A stretch of DNA of 64,000 nt from the NCBI GenBank assembly GCA_964017155.1, contig OZ024856.1:808501-872500 (forward strand). Direction: 5' to 3'. The DNA comes from Oasisia sp. SBJ-2009 (Eukaryota; Annelida; Polychaeta; Sabellida; Siboglinidae). This document shows positions 8,002 through 21,742 of this stretch, in pieces (the first letter of the stretch is position 1; every line of letters starts with the position of its first letter). The notes below the pieces were generated by a model. The model made no database searches, had not been told where the DNA came from, and saw only the letters and a program-made list of their open reading frames with translations. The position numbers were made by a program, and so were the translations under genes.

Positions 8002-9525
8002 CGGAAAAACTGAGAAAAACGACAAAGTCCCATCCGTCTACGGGGGATCAGTTGGGGAATCGTAAATGTCTGTCTACATTCTTTTCAACATAATTCCGTG
8101 TCGACCGGTGGTAAACGGCGGGAGTAATAAGGAACCACTAGCTATATGAGGTGACGAGGCATTTGGCGAACTTAACAGGGTGATAGTTGGAGAAATCGAG
8201 GAAAACGACGACAAAGTCCGATCCGTCTACGGGGGATCAGTTGGGGAAGCGTAAATGTCTGTCTACATTCTTTTCAACAGAATTCCGTGCCGAACGGTGG
8301 GTAAACGGCGGGAGTATTAAGGAGCCACTAGCTAGATGAGGTGACGAGGCATTTGGCGACCTTAACAGGGTGATAGTTGGAGAAATCGAGGAAAACGACG
8401 ACAAAGTCCGATCCGTCTACGGGGGATCAGTTGGGGAAGCCTAAATGTCTGTCTACATTCTTTTCAACATAATTCCGTGCCGACCGGTGGGTAAACGGCG
8501 GGAGTAATAAGAAACCACTAGCTAGATGAGGTGACGAGGCATTTGGCGACCTTAACATGGTGATAGTTGGAGAAATCGAGGAAAACGACGACAAAGTCCG
8601 ATCCGTCTACGGGGGATCAGTTGGGGAAACGAGAATTTCTGTTTAAACCTGTTTCAACAAAGTGCCGTGCCGCGCCGTGCCGACCGGTGGGTAAACGGCG
8701 GGAGTAAAAAGGAACCACTAATATAAAATCATTAGACGACGAGCGAGGCATTTGGCTACCTTAACAGGGTGATAGTCGGAAAAACTGAGAAAAACGACAA
8801 AGTCCCATCCGTCTACGGGGGATCAGTTGGGGAAGCGTAAATGTCTGTCTACATTCTTTTCAACATAATTCCGTGCCGAACGGTGGGTAAACGGCGGGAG
8901 TATTAAGGAGCCACTAGCTAGATAAGGTGACGAGGCATTTGGCGACCTTAACAGGGTGATAGTTGGAGAAATCGAGGAAAACGACGACAAAGTCCGATCC
9001 GTCTACGGGGGATCAGTTGGGGAAGCCTAAATGTCTGTCTACATTCTTTTCAACATAATTCCGTGCCGACCGGTGGGTAAACGGCGGGAGTAATAATGAA
9101 CCACTAGCTAGATGAGGTGACGAGGCATTTGGCGACCTTAACAGGGTGATAGTTGGAGAAATCGAGGAAAACGACGACAAAGTCCGATCCGTCTACGGGG
9201 GATCAGTTGGGGAAGCCTAAATGTCTGTCTACATTCTTTTCAACACAATTCCGTGCCGACCGGCGGGTAAACGGCGGGAGTATTAAGGAGCCACTAGCTA
9301 GATGAGGTGACGAGGCATTTGGCGACCTTAACAGGGTGATAGTTGGAGAAATCGGGGAAAACGACGACAAAGTCCGATCCGTCTACGGGGGATCAGTTGG
9401 GGAAGCGTAAATGTCTGTCTACATTCTTTTCAACACAATTCCGTGCCGACCGGTGGGTAAACGGCGGGAGTAATAAGGAACCACTAGCTAGATGAGGTGA
9501 CGAGGCATTTGGCGACCTTAACAGG

Positions 9526-10212
9526 GTGATATTTGGAGAAATCGAGGAAAACGACGACAAAGTCCGATCCGTCTACGGGGGATCAGTTGGGGAAGCGGCG
9601 TGCCGAAACCAGGCCCGGTCGTGTGCGCCGAAGCCTGGTCGCGTTCCGAAGCGGCCCGGCCCGGCCCGGCCGCACGGCGAGGTGCGGTCCGGTCCGGCCG
9701 CGTCCCAGCGCGGCCAGGCCGGGCCCGGCCCGGGCCGGCGGAGGGAGAGAGACGGGAAAGACGGACTCGACAACGATAGAGATCACATGTGTATGTAGAC
9801 GAATGACCGACCGGGCGCGTCGTTTTGCCAACTTTTGGAAACAAATCGAGCAAAACGACTAAGTCCTATCCGTCTACGGGGGATCAGTTCTGCGAATCGA
9901 GAAAAACGGCAAAGTTCGACGCGCCGGTCGGTCTTCTCGGGCGTGTGTCGCGCACGGGGAGTAATTACGACTCTCTCGAGGAAGCCCAATGGTCGTGCGC
10001 GTCATTTGGCCAACTTTTGAAAACAAATCGGGAAAAACGACTAAGTCCGATCCGTTTACGGGGGATCAGTAGGGGAAACGAGAATTTCTGTTTAAACCTG
10101 TTTCAACAAAGTTCCGTGCCGTGCCGACCGGTGGGTAAAGGGCGGGAGTAATAAGGAACCACTAATATAAAATCATTAGACGACGAGCGAGGCATTTGGC
10201 GACCTTAACAGG
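9526..10212 (+). repeat. Long module, 687-bp type, variant X
   Basis: Opens GTGATATTTGG. It differs from the 1707 module by GGCCGCGTCCC in C and GTAATTACG in the 28S-like part of D. These two markers are shared by the seven modules from here to 26815. Confidence 0.92.
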
Positions 10213-11920
10213 GTGATAGGTCGGAAAAACTGAGAAAAACGACAAAGTCCCATCCGTCTACGGGGGATCAGTTGGGGAAGCGTAAATGTCTGTCTACATT
10301 CTTTTCAACATAATTCCGTGCCGACCGGTGGGTAAACGGCGGGAGTATTAAGGAGCCACTAGCTAGATGAGGTGACGAGGCATTTGGCGACCTTAACAGG
10401 GTGATAGTTGGAGAAATCGGGGAAAACGACGACAAAGTCCGATCCGTCTACGGGGGATCAGTTGGGGAAGCGTAAATGTCTGTCTACATTCTTTTCAACA
10501 TAATTCCGTGCCGACCGGTGGGTAAACGGCGGGAGTAATAAGGAACTACTAGCTAGATGAGGTGACGAGGCATTTGGCGAACTTAACAGGGTGACAGTTG
10601 GAGAAATCGAGGAAAACGACGACAAAGTCCGATCCGTCTACGGGGGATCAGTTGGGGAAGCGTAAATGTCTGTCTACATTCTTTTCAACATAATTCCGTG
10701 CGGAACGGTGGGTAAACGGCGGGAGTATTAAGGAGCCACTAGCTAGATAAGGTGACGAGGCATTTGGCGACCTTAACAGGGTGATAGTTGGAGAAATCGA
10801 GGAAAACGACGACAAAGTCCGATCCGTCTACGGGGGATCAGTTGGGGAAGCCTAAATGTCTGTCCACATTCTTTTCAACATAATTCCGTGCCGACCGGTG
10901 GGTAAACGGCGGGAGTAATAATGAACCACTAGCTAGATGAGGTGACGAGGCATTTGGCGACCTTAACAGGGTGATAGTTGCAGAAATCGAGGAAAACGAC
11001 GACAAAGTCCGATCCGTCTACGGGGGATCAGTTGGGGAAGCGTAAATGTCTGTCTACATTCTTTTCAACAGAATTCCGTGCCGACCGGTGGGTAAACGGC
11101 GGGAGTATTAAGGAGCCACTAGCTAGATGAGGTGACGAGGCATTTGGCGACCTTAACAGGGTGATAGTTGGAGAAATCGAGGAAAACGACGACAAAGTCC
11201 GATCCGTCTAAGGGGGATCAGTTGGGGAAGCGTAAATGTCTGTCTACATTCTTTTCAACATAATTCCGTGCCGACCGGTGGGTAAACGGCGGGAGTAATA
11301 AGAAACCACTAGCTAGATGAGGTGACGAGGCATTTGGCGACCTTAACAGGGTGATAGTTGGAGAAATCGAGGAAAACGACGACAAAGTCCGATCCGTCTA
11401 AGGGGGATCAGTTGGGGAAGCGTAAATGTCTGTCTACATTCTTTTCAACATAATTCCGTGCCGACCGGTGGGTAAACGGCGGGAGTAATAAGAAACCACT
11501 AGCTAGATGAGGTGACGAGGCATTTGGCGACCTTAACAGGGTGATAGTTGGAGAAATCGAGGAAAACGACGACAAAGTCCGATCCGTCTAAGGGGTATCA
11601 GTTGGGGAAGCGTAAATGTCTGTCTACATTCTTTTCAACATAATTCCGTGCCGACCGGTGGGTAAACGGCGGGAGTAATAAGAAACCACTAGCTAGATGA
11701 GGTGACGAGGCATTTGGCGACCTTAACAGGGTGATAGTTGGAGAAATCGAGGAAAACGACGACAAAGTCCGATCCGTCTAAGGGGGATCAGTTGGGGAAG
11801 CGTAAATGTCTGTCTACATTCTTTTCAACACAATTCCGTGCCGACCGGTGGGTAAACGGCGGGAGTAATAAGGAACCACTAGCTAGATGAGGTGACGAGG
11901 CATTTGGCGACCTTAACAGG
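10213..11920 (+). repeat. Short-unit tract of nine units (1708 bp)
   Basis: One A'-type unit of 188 bp (GATAGGTCGG opening) and eight 190-bp A units, with no B unit. Recurs at 19348 and 25107, and forms the start of the tract at 27502. Distinctive variants in order: GTGACAGTTGG, GTGCGGAACGG, TGTCCACATTC and AGGGGTATCAG. Confidence 0.92.
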
Positions 11921-12607
11921 GTGATATTTGGAGAAATCGAGGAAAACGACGACAAAGTCCGATCCGTCTACGGGGGATCAGTTGGGGAAGCGGCGTGCCG
12001 AAACCAGGCCCGGTCGTGTGCGCCGAAGCCTGGTCGCGTTCCGAAGCGGCCCGGCCCGGCCCGGCCGCACGGCGAGGTGCGGTCCGGTCCGGCCGCGTCC
12101 CAGCGCGGCCAGGCAGGGCCCGGCCCGGGCCGGCGGAGGGAGAGAGACGGGAAAGACGGACTCGACAACGATAGAGATCACATGTGTATGTAGACGAATG
12201 ACCGACCGGGCGCGTCGTTTTGCCAACTTTTGGAAACAAATCGAGCAAAACGACTAAGTCCTATCCGTCTACGGGGGATCAGTTCTGCGAATCGAGAAAA
12301 ACGGCAAAGTTCGACGCGCCGGTCGGTCTTCTCGGGCGTGTGTCGCGCACGGGGAGTAATTACGACTCTCTCGAGGAAGCCCAATGGTCGTGCGCGTCAT
12401 TTGGCCAACTTTTGAAAACAAATCGGGAAAAACGACTAAGTCCGATCCGTTTACGGGGGATCAGTAGGGGAAACGAGAATTTCTGTTTAAACCTGTTTCA
12501 ACAAAGTTCCGTGCCGTGCCGACCGGTGGGTAAAGGGCGGGAGTAATAAGGAACCACTAATATAAAATCATTAGACGACGAGCGAGGCATTTGGCGACCT
12601 TAACAGG
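11921..12607 (+). repeat. Long module, 687-bp type, variant Y
   Basis: Like variant X but with CCAGGCAGGGCCC in C instead of CCAGGCCGGGCCC. Variant Y recurs at 21056 and 26815, always after a nine-unit tract. Confidence 0.92.
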
Positions 12608-15284
12608 GTGATAGTCGGAAAAACTGAGAAAAACGACAAAGTCCCATCCGTCTACGGGGGATCAGTTGGGGAAGCGTAAATGTCTGTCTACGTTCTTTTT
12701 AACAGAATTCCGTACCGACCGGCGGGTAAACGGCGGAAGTAATAAGGATCCACTAACTAGATGAGGTGACGAGGCATTTGGCGACCTTAACAGGGTGATA
12801 GTTGCAGAAATCGAGGAAAACGACGACAAAGTCCGATCCGTCTAAGGGGGATCAGTTGGGGAAGCGTAAATGTCTGTCTACATTCTTTTCAACATAATTC
12901 CGTGCCGACCGGTGGGTAAACGGCGGGAGTAATAAGAAACCACTAGCTAGATGAGGTGACGAGGCATTTGGCGACCTTAACAGGAGAAATCGAGGAAAAC
13001 GACGACAAAGTCCGATCCGTCTAAGGGGGATCAGTTGGGGAAGCGTAAATGTCTGTCTACATTCTTTTCAACATAATTCCGTGCCGACCGGTGGGTAAAC
13101 GGCGGGAGTAATAAGAAACCACTAGCTAGATGAGGTGACGAGGCATTTGGCGACCTTAACAGGGTGATAGTTGGAGAAATCGAGGAAAACGACGACAAAG
13201 TCCGATCCGTCTAAGGGGGATCAGTTGGGGAAGCGTAAATGTCTGTCTACATTCTTTTCAACATAATTCCGTGCCGACCGGTGGGTAAACGGCGGGAGTA
13301 ATAAGAAACCACTAGCTAGATGAGGTGACGAGGCATTTGGCGACCTTAACAGGGTGATAGTTGGAGAAATCGAGGAAAACGACGACAAAGTCCGATCCGT
13401 CTAAGGGGGATCAGTTGGGGAAGCGTAAATGTCTGTCTACATTCTTTTCAACATAATTCCGTGCCGACCGGTGGGTAAACGGCGGGAGTAATAAGAAACC
13501 ACTAGCTAGATGAGGTGACGAGGCATTTGGCGACCTTAACAGGGTGATAGTTGGAGAAATCGAGGAAAACGACGACAAAGTCCGATCCGTCTACGGGGGA
13601 TCAGTTGGGGAAACGAGAATTTCTGTTTAAACCTGTTTCAACAAAGTGCCGTGCCGCGCCGTGCCGACCGGTGGGTAAACGGCGGGAGCAAAAAGGAACC
13701 ACTAATATAAAATCATTAGACGACGAGCGAGGCATTTGGCTACCTTAACAGGGTGATAGTCGGAAAAACTGAGAAAAACGACAAAGTCCCATCCGTCTAC
13801 GGGGGATCAGTTGGGGAATCGTAAATGTCTGTCTACATTCTTTTCAACATAATTCCGTGTCGACCGGTGGTAAACGGCGGGAGTAATAAGGAACCACTAG
13901 CTAGATGAGGTGACGAGGCATTTGGCGAACTTAACAGGGTGATAGTTGGAGAAATCGAGGAAAACGACGACAAAGTCCGATCCGTCTACGGGGGATCAGT
14001 TGGGGAAGCGTAAATGTCTGTCTACATTCTTTTCAACAGAATTCCGTGCCGAACGGTGGGTAAACGGCGGGAGTATTAAGGAGCCACTAGCTAGATGAGG
14101 TGACGAGGCATTTGGCGACCTTAACAGGGTGATAGTTGGAGAAATCGAGGAAAACGACGACAAAGTCCGATCCGTCTACGGGGGATCAGTTGGGGAAGCC
14201 TAAATGTCTGTCTACATTCTTTTCAACATAATTCCGTGCCGACCGGTGGGTAAACGGCGGGAGTAATAAGAAACCACTAGCTAGATGAGGTGACGAGGCA
14301 TTTGGCGACCTTAACATGGTGATAGTTGGAGAAATCGAGGAAAACGACGACAAAGTCCGATCCGTCTACGGGGGATCAGTTGGGGAAACGAGAATTTCTG
14401 TTTAAACCTGTTTCAACAAAGTGCCGTGCCGCGCCGTGCCGACCGGTGGGTAAACGGCGGGAGTAAAAAGGAACCACTAATATAAAATCATTAGACGACG
14501 AGCGAGGCATTTGGCTACCTTAACAGGGTGATAGTCGGAAAAACTGAGAAAAACGACAAAGTCCCATCCGTCTACGGGGGATCAGTTGGGGAAGCGTAAA
14601 TGTCTGTCTACATTCTTTTCAACATAATTCCGTGCCGAACGGTGGGTAAACGGCGGGAGTATTAAGGAGCCACTAGCTAGATAAGGTGACGAGGCATTTG
14701 GCGACCTTAACAGGGTGATAGTTGGAGAAATCGAGGAAAACGACGACAAAGTCCGATCCGTCTACGGGGGATCAGTTGGGGAAGCCTAAATGTCTGTCTA
14801 CATTCTTTTCAACATAATTCCGTGCCGACCGGTGGGTAAACGGCGGGAGTAATAATGAACCACTAGCTAGATGAGGTGACGAGGCATTTGGCGACCTTAA
14901 CAGGGTGATAGTTGGAGAAATCGAGGAAAACGACGACAAAGTCCGATCCGTCTACGGGGGATCAGTTGGGGAAGCCTAAATGTCTGTCTACATTCTTTTC
15001 AACACAATTCCGTGCCGACCGGCGGGTAAACGGCGGGAGTATTAAGGAGCCACTAGCTAGATGAGGTGACGAGGCATTTGGCGACCTTAACAGGGTGATA
15101 GTTGGAGAAATCGGGGAAAACGACGACAAAGTCCGATCCGTCTACGGGGGATCAGTTGGGGAAGCGTAAATGTCTGTCTACATTCTTTTCAACACAATTC
15201 CGTGCCGACCGGTGGGTAAACGGCGGGAGTAATAAGGAACCACTAGCTAGATGAGGTGACGAGGCATTTGGCGACCTTAACAGG
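12608..15284 (+). repeat. Short-unit tract of 14 units (2677 bp), second copy
   Basis: Matches 6849-9525 unit by unit, including TACGTTCTTTTT in the first unit and the 12-bp loss in the third. It has CTAGATGAGG near 13903 where the first copy has CTATATGAGG. Confidence 0.92.
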
Positions 15285-15971
15285 GTGATATTTGGAGAAA
15301 TCGAGGAAAACGACGACAAAGTCCGATCCGTCTACGGGGGATCAGTTGGGGAAGCGGCGTGCCGAAACCAGGCCCGGTCGTGTGCGCCGAAGCCTGGTCG
15401 CGTTCCGAAGCGGCCCGGCCCGGCCCGGCCGCACGGCGAGGTGCGGTCCGGTCCGGCCGCGTCCCAGCGCGGCCAGGCCGGGCCCGGCCCGGGCCGGCGG
15501 AGGGAGAGAGACGGGAAAGACGGACTCGACAACGATAGAGATCACATGTGTATGTAGACGAATGACCGACCGGGCGCGTCGTTTTGCCAACTTTTGGAAA
15601 CAAATCGAGCAAAACGACTAAGTCCTATCCGTCTACGGGGGATCAGTTCTGCGAATCGAGAAAAACGGCAAAGTTCGACGCGCCGGTCGGTCTTCTCGGG
15701 CGTGTGTCGCGCACGGGGAGTAATTACGACTCTCTCGAGGAAGCCCAATGGTCGTGCGCGTCATTTGGCCAACTTTTGAAAACAAATCGGGAAAAACGAC
15801 TAAGTCCGATCCGTTTACGGGGGATCAGTAGGGGAAACGAGAATTTCTGTTTAAACCTGTTTCAACAAAGTTCCGTGCCGTGCCGACCGGTGGGTAAAGG
15901 GCGGGAGTAATAAGGAACCACTAATATAAAATCATTAGACGACGAGCGAGGCATTTGGCGACCTTAACAGG
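15285..15971 (+). repeat. Long module, 687-bp type, variant X
   Basis: Starts exactly 5759 bp after the X module at 9526, which sets the HOR period (687 + 1708 + 687 + 2677). I saw no difference from that copy. Confidence 0.92.
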
Positions 15972-18660
15972 GTGATAGGTCGGAAAAACTGAGAAAAACG
16001 ACAAAGTCCCATCCGTCTACGGGGGATCAGTTGGGGAAGCGTAAATGTCTGTCTACATTCTTTTCAACATAATTCCGTGCCGACCGGTGGGTAAACGGCG
16101 GGAGTATTAAGGAGCCACTAGCTAGATGAGGTGACGAGGCATTTGGCGACCTTAACAGGGTGATAGTTGGAGAAATCGGGGAAAACGACGACAAAGTCCG
16201 ATCCGTCTACGGGGGATCAGTTGGGGAAGCGTAAATGTCTGTCTACATTCTTTTCAACATAATTCCGTGCCGACCGGTGGGTAAACGGCGGGAGTAATAA
16301 GGAACTACTAGCTAGATGAGGTGACGAGGCATTTGGCGAACTTAACAGGGTGACAGTTGGAGAAATCGAGGAAAACGACGACAAAGTCCGATCCGTCTAC
16401 GGGGGATCAGTTGGGGAAGCGTAAATGTCTGTCTACATTCTTTTCAACATAATTCCGTGCGGAACGGTGGGTAAACGGCGGGAGTATTAAGGAGCCACTA
16501 GCTAGATAAGGTGACGAGGCATTTGGCGACCTTAACAGGGTGATAGTTGGAGAAATCGAGGAAAACGACGACAAAGTCCGATCCGTCTACGGGGGATCAG
16601 TTGGGGAAGCGTAAATGTCTGTCTACATTCTTTTCAACATAATTCCGTGCCGACCGGTGGGTAAACGGCGGGAGTAATAAGAAACCACTAGCTAGATGAG
16701 GTGACGAGGCATTTGGCGACCTTAACAGGGTGATAGTTGGAGAAATCGAGGAAAACGACGACAAAGTCCGATCCGTCTAAGGGGGATCAGTTGGGGAAGC
16801 GTAAATGTCTGTCTACATTCTTTTCAACATAATTCCGTGCCGACCGGTGGGTAAACGGCGGGAGTAATAAGAAACCACTAGCTAGATGAGGTGACGAGGC
16901 ATTTGGCGACCTTAACAGGGTGATAGTTGGAGAAATCGAGGAAAACGACGACAAAGTCCGATCCGTCTACGGGGGATCAGTTGGGGAAACGAGAATTTCT
17001 GTTTAAACCTGTTTCAACAAAGTGCCGTGCCGCGCCGTGCCGACCGGTGGGTAAACGGCGGGAGCAAAAAGGAACCACTAATATAAAATCATTAGACGAC
17101 GAGCGAGGCATTTGGCTACCTTAACAGGGTGATAGTCGGAAAAACTGAGAAAAACGACAAAGTCCCATCCGTCTACGGGGGATCAGTTGGGGAATCGTAA
17201 ATGTCTGTCTACATTCTTTTCAACATAATTCCGTGTCGACCGGTGGTAAACGGCGGGAGTAATAAGGAACCACTAGCTATATGAGGTGACGAGGCATTTG
17301 GCGAACTTAACAGGGTGATAGTTGGAGAAATCGAGGAAAACGACGACAAAGTCCGATCCGTCTACGGGGGATCAGTTGGGGAAGCGTAAATGTCTGTCTA
17401 CATTCTTTTCAACAGAATTCCGTGCCGAACGGTGGGTAAACGGCGGGAGTATTAAGGAGCCACTAGCTAGATGAGGTGACGAGGCATTTGGCGACCTTAA
17501 CAGGGTGATAGTTGGAGAAATCGAGGAAAACGACGACAAAGTCCGATCCGTCTACGGGGGATCAGTTGGGGAAGCCTAAATGTCTGTCTACATTCTTTTC
17601 AACATAATTCCGTGCCGACCGGTGGGTAAACGGCGGGAGTAATAAGAAACCACTAGCTAGATGAGGTGACGAGGCATTTGGCGACCTTAACATGGTGATA
17701 GTTGGAGAAATCGAGGAAAACGACGACAAAGTCCGATCCGTCTACGGGGGATCAGTTGGGGAAACGAGAATTTCTGTTTAAACCTGTTTCAACAAAGTGC
17801 CGTGCCGCGCCGTGCCGACCGGTGGGTAAACGGCGGGAGTAAAAAGGAACCACTAATATAAAATCATTAGACGACGAGCGAGGCATTTGGCTACCTTAAC
17901 AGGGTGATAGTCGGAAAAACTGAGAAAAACGACAAAGTCCCATCCGTCTACGGGGGATCAGTTGGGGAAGCGTAAATGTCTGTCTACATTCTTTTCAACA
18001 TAATTCCGTGCCGAACGGTGGGTAAACGGCGGGAGTATTAAGGAGCCACTAGCTAGATAAGGTGACGAGGCATTTGGCGACCTTAACAGGGTGATAGTTG
18101 GAGAAATCGAGGAAAACGACGACAAAGTCCGATCCGTCTACGGGGGATCAGTTGGGGAAGCCTAAATGTCTGTCTACATTCTTTTCAACATAATTCCGTG
18201 CCGACCGGTGGGTAAACGGCGGGAGTAATAATGAACCACTAGCTAGATGAGGTGACGAGGCATTTGGCGACCTTAACAGGGTGATAGTTGGAGAAATCGA
18301 GGAAAACGACGACAAAGTCCGATCCGTCTACGGGGGATCAGTTGGGGAAGCCTAAATGTCTGTCTACATTCTTTTCAACACAATTCCGTGCCGACCGGCG
18401 GGTAAACGGCGGGAGTATTAAGGAGCCACTAGCTAGATGAGGTGACGAGGCATTTGGCGACCTTAACAGGGTGATAGTTGGAGAAATCGGGGAAAACGAC
18501 GACAAAGTCCGATCCGTCTACGGGGGATCAGTTGGGGAAGCGTAAATGTCTGTCTACATTCTTTTCAACACAATTCCGTGCCGACCGGTGGGTAAACGGC
18601 GGGAGTAATAAGGAACCACTAGCTAGATGAGGTGACGAGGCATTTGGCGACCTTAACAGG
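15972..18660 (+). repeat. Chimeric short-unit tract of 14 units (2689 bp)
   Basis: The first five units (15972-16919) follow the nine-unit tract (188-bp opening unit, GTGACAG, GTGCGGAACGG). From the B unit at 16920 it follows the 14-unit tract. The 12-bp loss in unit three is absent, explaining 2689 rather than 2677 bp. CTATATGAGG near 17277 matches 8142. Confidence 0.9.
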
Positions 18661-19347
18661 GTGATATTTGGAGAAATCGAGGAAAACGACGACAAAGTCC
18701 GATCCGTCTACGGGGGATCAGTTGGGGAAGCGGCGTGCCGAAACCAGGCCCGGTCGTGTGCGCCGAAGCCTGGTCGCGTTCCGAAGCGGCCCGGCCCGGC
18801 CCGGCCGCACGGCGAGGTGCGGTCCGGTCCGGCCGCGTCCCAGCGCGGCCAGGCCGGGCCCGGCCCGGGCCGGCGGAGGGAGAGAGACGGGAAAGACGGA
18901 CTCGACAACGATAGAGATCACATGTGTATGTAGACGAATGACCGACCGGGCGCGTCGTTTTGCCAACTTTTGGAAACAAATCGAGCAAAACGACTAAGTC
19001 CTATCCGTCTACGGGGGATCAGTTCTGCGAATCGAGAAAAACGGCAAAGTTCGACGCGCCGGTCGGTCTTCTCGGGCGTGTGTCGCGCACGGGGAGTAAT
19101 TACGACTCTCTCGAGGAAGCCCAATGGTCGTGCGCGTCATTTGGCCAACTTTTGAAAACAAATCGGGAAAAACGACTAAGTCCGATCCGTTTACGGGGGA
19201 TCAGTAGGGGAAACGAGAATTTCTGTTTAAACCTGTTTCAACAAAGTTCCGTGCCGTGCCGACCGGTGGGTAAAGGGCGGGAGTAATAAGGAACCACTAA
19301 TATAAAATCATTAGACGACGAGCGAGGCATTTGGCGACCTTAACAGG
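18661..19347 (+). repeat. Long module, 687-bp type, variant X
   Basis: Lies 9135 bp after the module at 9526 and appears identical to it. It follows another X module, breaking the X-Y alternation at the chimeric tract. Confidence 0.92.
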
Positions 19348-21055
19348 GTGATAGGTCGGAAAAACTGAGAAAAACGACAAAGTCCCATCCGTCTACGGGG
19401 GATCAGTTGGGGAAGCGTAAATGTCTGTCTACATTCTTTTCAACATAATTCCGTGCCGACCGGTGGGTAAACGGCGGGAGTATTAAGGAGCCACTAGCTA
19501 GATGAGGTGACGAGGCATTTGGCGACCTTAACAGGGTGATAGTTGGAGAAATCGGGGAAAACGACGACAAAGTCCGATCCGTCTACGGGGGATCAGTTGG
19601 GGAAGCGTAAATGTCTGTCTACATTCTTTTCAACATAATTCCGTGCCGACCGGTGGGTAAACGGCGGGAGTAATAAGGAACTACTAGCTAGATGAGGTGA
19701 CGAGGCATTTGGCGAACTTAACAGGGTGACAGTTGGAGAAATCGAGGAAAACGACGACAAAGTCCGATCCGTCTACGGGGGATCAGTTGGGGAAGCGTAA
19801 ATGTCTGTCTACATTCTTTTCAACATAATTCCGTGCGGAACGGTGGGTAAACGGCGGGAGTATTAAGGAGCCACTAGCTAGATAAGGTGACGAGGCATTT
19901 GGCGACCTTAACAGGGTGATAGTTGGAGAAATCGAGGAAAACGACGACAAAGTCCGATCCGTCTACGGGGGATCAGTTGGGGAAGCCTAAATGTCTGTCC
20001 ACATTCTTTTCAACATAATTCCGTGCCGACCGGTGGGTAAACGGCGGGAGTAATAATGAACCACTAGCTAGATGAGGTGACGAGGCATTTGGCGACCTTA
20101 ACAGGGTGATAGTTGCAGAAATCGAGGAAAACGACGACAAAGTCCGATCCGTCTACGGGGGATCAGTTGGGGAAGCGTAAATGTCTGTCTACATTCTTTT
20201 CAACAGAATTCCGTGCCGACCGGTGGGTAAACGGCGGGAGTATTAAGGAGCCACTAGCTAGATGAGGTGACGAGGCATTTGGCGACCTTAACAGGGTGAT
20301 AGTTGGAGAAATCGAGGAAAACGACGACAAAGTCCGATCCGTCTAAGGGGGATCAGTTGGGGAAGCGTAAATGTCTGTCTACATTCTTTTCAACATAATT
20401 CCGTGCCGACCGGTGGGTAAACGGCGGGAGTAATAAGAAACCACTAGCTAGATGAGGTGACGAGGCATTTGGCGACCTTAACAGGGTGATAGTTGGAGAA
20501 ATCGAGGAAAACGACGACAAAGTCCGATCCGTCTAAGGGGGATCAGTTGGGGAAGCGTAAATGTCTGTCTACATTCTTTTCAACATAATTCCGTGCCGAC
20601 CGGTGGGTAAACGGCGGGAGTAATAAGAAACCACTAGCTAGATGAGGTGACGAGGCATTTGGCGACCTGAACAGGGTGATAGTTGGAGAAATCGAGGAAA
20701 ACGACGACAAAGTCCGATCCGTCTAAGGGGTATCAGTTGGGGAAGCGTAAATGTCTGTCTACATTCTTTTCAACATAATTCCGTGCCGACCGGTGGGTAA
20801 ACGGCGGGAGTAATAAGAAACCACTAGCTAGATGAGGTGACGAGGCATTTGGCGACCTTAACAGGGTGATAGTTGGAGAAATCGAGGAAAACGACGACAA
20901 AGTCCGATCCGTCTAAGGGGGATCAGTTGGGGAAGCGTAAATGTCTGTCTACATTCTTTTCAACACAATTCCGTGCCGACCGGTGGGTAAACGGCGGGAG
21001 TAATAAGGAACCACTAGCTAGATGAGGTGACGAGGCATTTGGCGACCTTAACAGG
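19348..21055 (+). repeat. Short-unit tract of nine units (1708 bp), second copy
   Basis: Offset 9135 bp from 10213-11920. A private change, GACCTGAACAGG near 20669 for GACCTTAACAGG, is one of the few differences I found between the two. Confidence 0.92.
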
Positions 21056-21742
21056 GTGATATTTGGAGAAATCGAGGAAAACGACGACAAAGTCCGATCC
21101 GTCTACGGGGGATCAGTTGGGGAAGCGGCGTGCCGAAACCAGGCCCGGTCGTGTGCGCCGAAGCCTGGTCGCGTTCCGAAGCGGCCCGGCCCGGCCCGGC
21201 CGCACGGCGAGGTGCGGTCCGGTCCGGCCGCGTCCCAGCGCGGCCAGGCAGGGCCCGGCCCGGGCCGGCGGAGGGAGAGAGACGGGAAAGACGGACTCGA
21301 CAACGATAGAGATCACATGTGTATGTAGACGAATGACCGACCGGGCGCGTCGTTTTGCCAACTTTTGGAAACAAATCGAGCAAAACGACTAAGTCCTATC
21401 CGTCTACGGGGGATCAGTTCTGCGAATCGAGAAAAACGGCAAAGTTCGACGCGCCGGTCGGTCTTCTCGGGCGTGTGTCGCGCACGGGGAGTAATTACGA
21501 CTCTCTCGAGGAAGCCCAATGGTCGTGCGCGTCATTTGGCCAACTTTTGAAAACAAATCGGGAAAAACGACTAAGTCCGATCCGTTTACGGGGGATCAGT
21601 AGGGGAAACGAGAATTTCTGTTTAAACCTGTTTCAACAAAGTTCCGTGCCGTGCCGACCGGTGGGTAAAGGGCGGGAGTAATAAGGAACCACTAATATAA
21701 AATCATTAGACGACGAGCGAGGCATTTGGCGACCTTAACAGG
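21056..21742 (+). repeat. Long module, 687-bp type, variant Y
   Basis: Carries the Y marker GGCAGGGCCC and lies 9135 bp from 11921. Confidence 0.92.

Larger units (their letters stand above)
6849..9525 (+). repeat. Short-unit tract of 14 units (2677 bp)
   Basis: Unit starts: 6849, 7036, about 7215, 7405, 7595, 7785 (B), 7994, 8180, 8370, 8560 (B), 8769, 8956, 9146, 9336. The third unit has lost 12 bp of its opening (AACAGGAGAAATCG). A B unit lies at the sixth and tenth positions, each followed by A'. The same order, including the 12-bp loss, recurs at 12608 and 21743. Confidence 0.92.

Noticed and set aside
8560..8768. GTTTAAAC and CTCGAG palindromes as regulatory operators
   Set aside because: They recur only because the units recur and are lost in diverged copies (GTATAAAC, CTATCGAGG). 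No promoter or gene is nearby.
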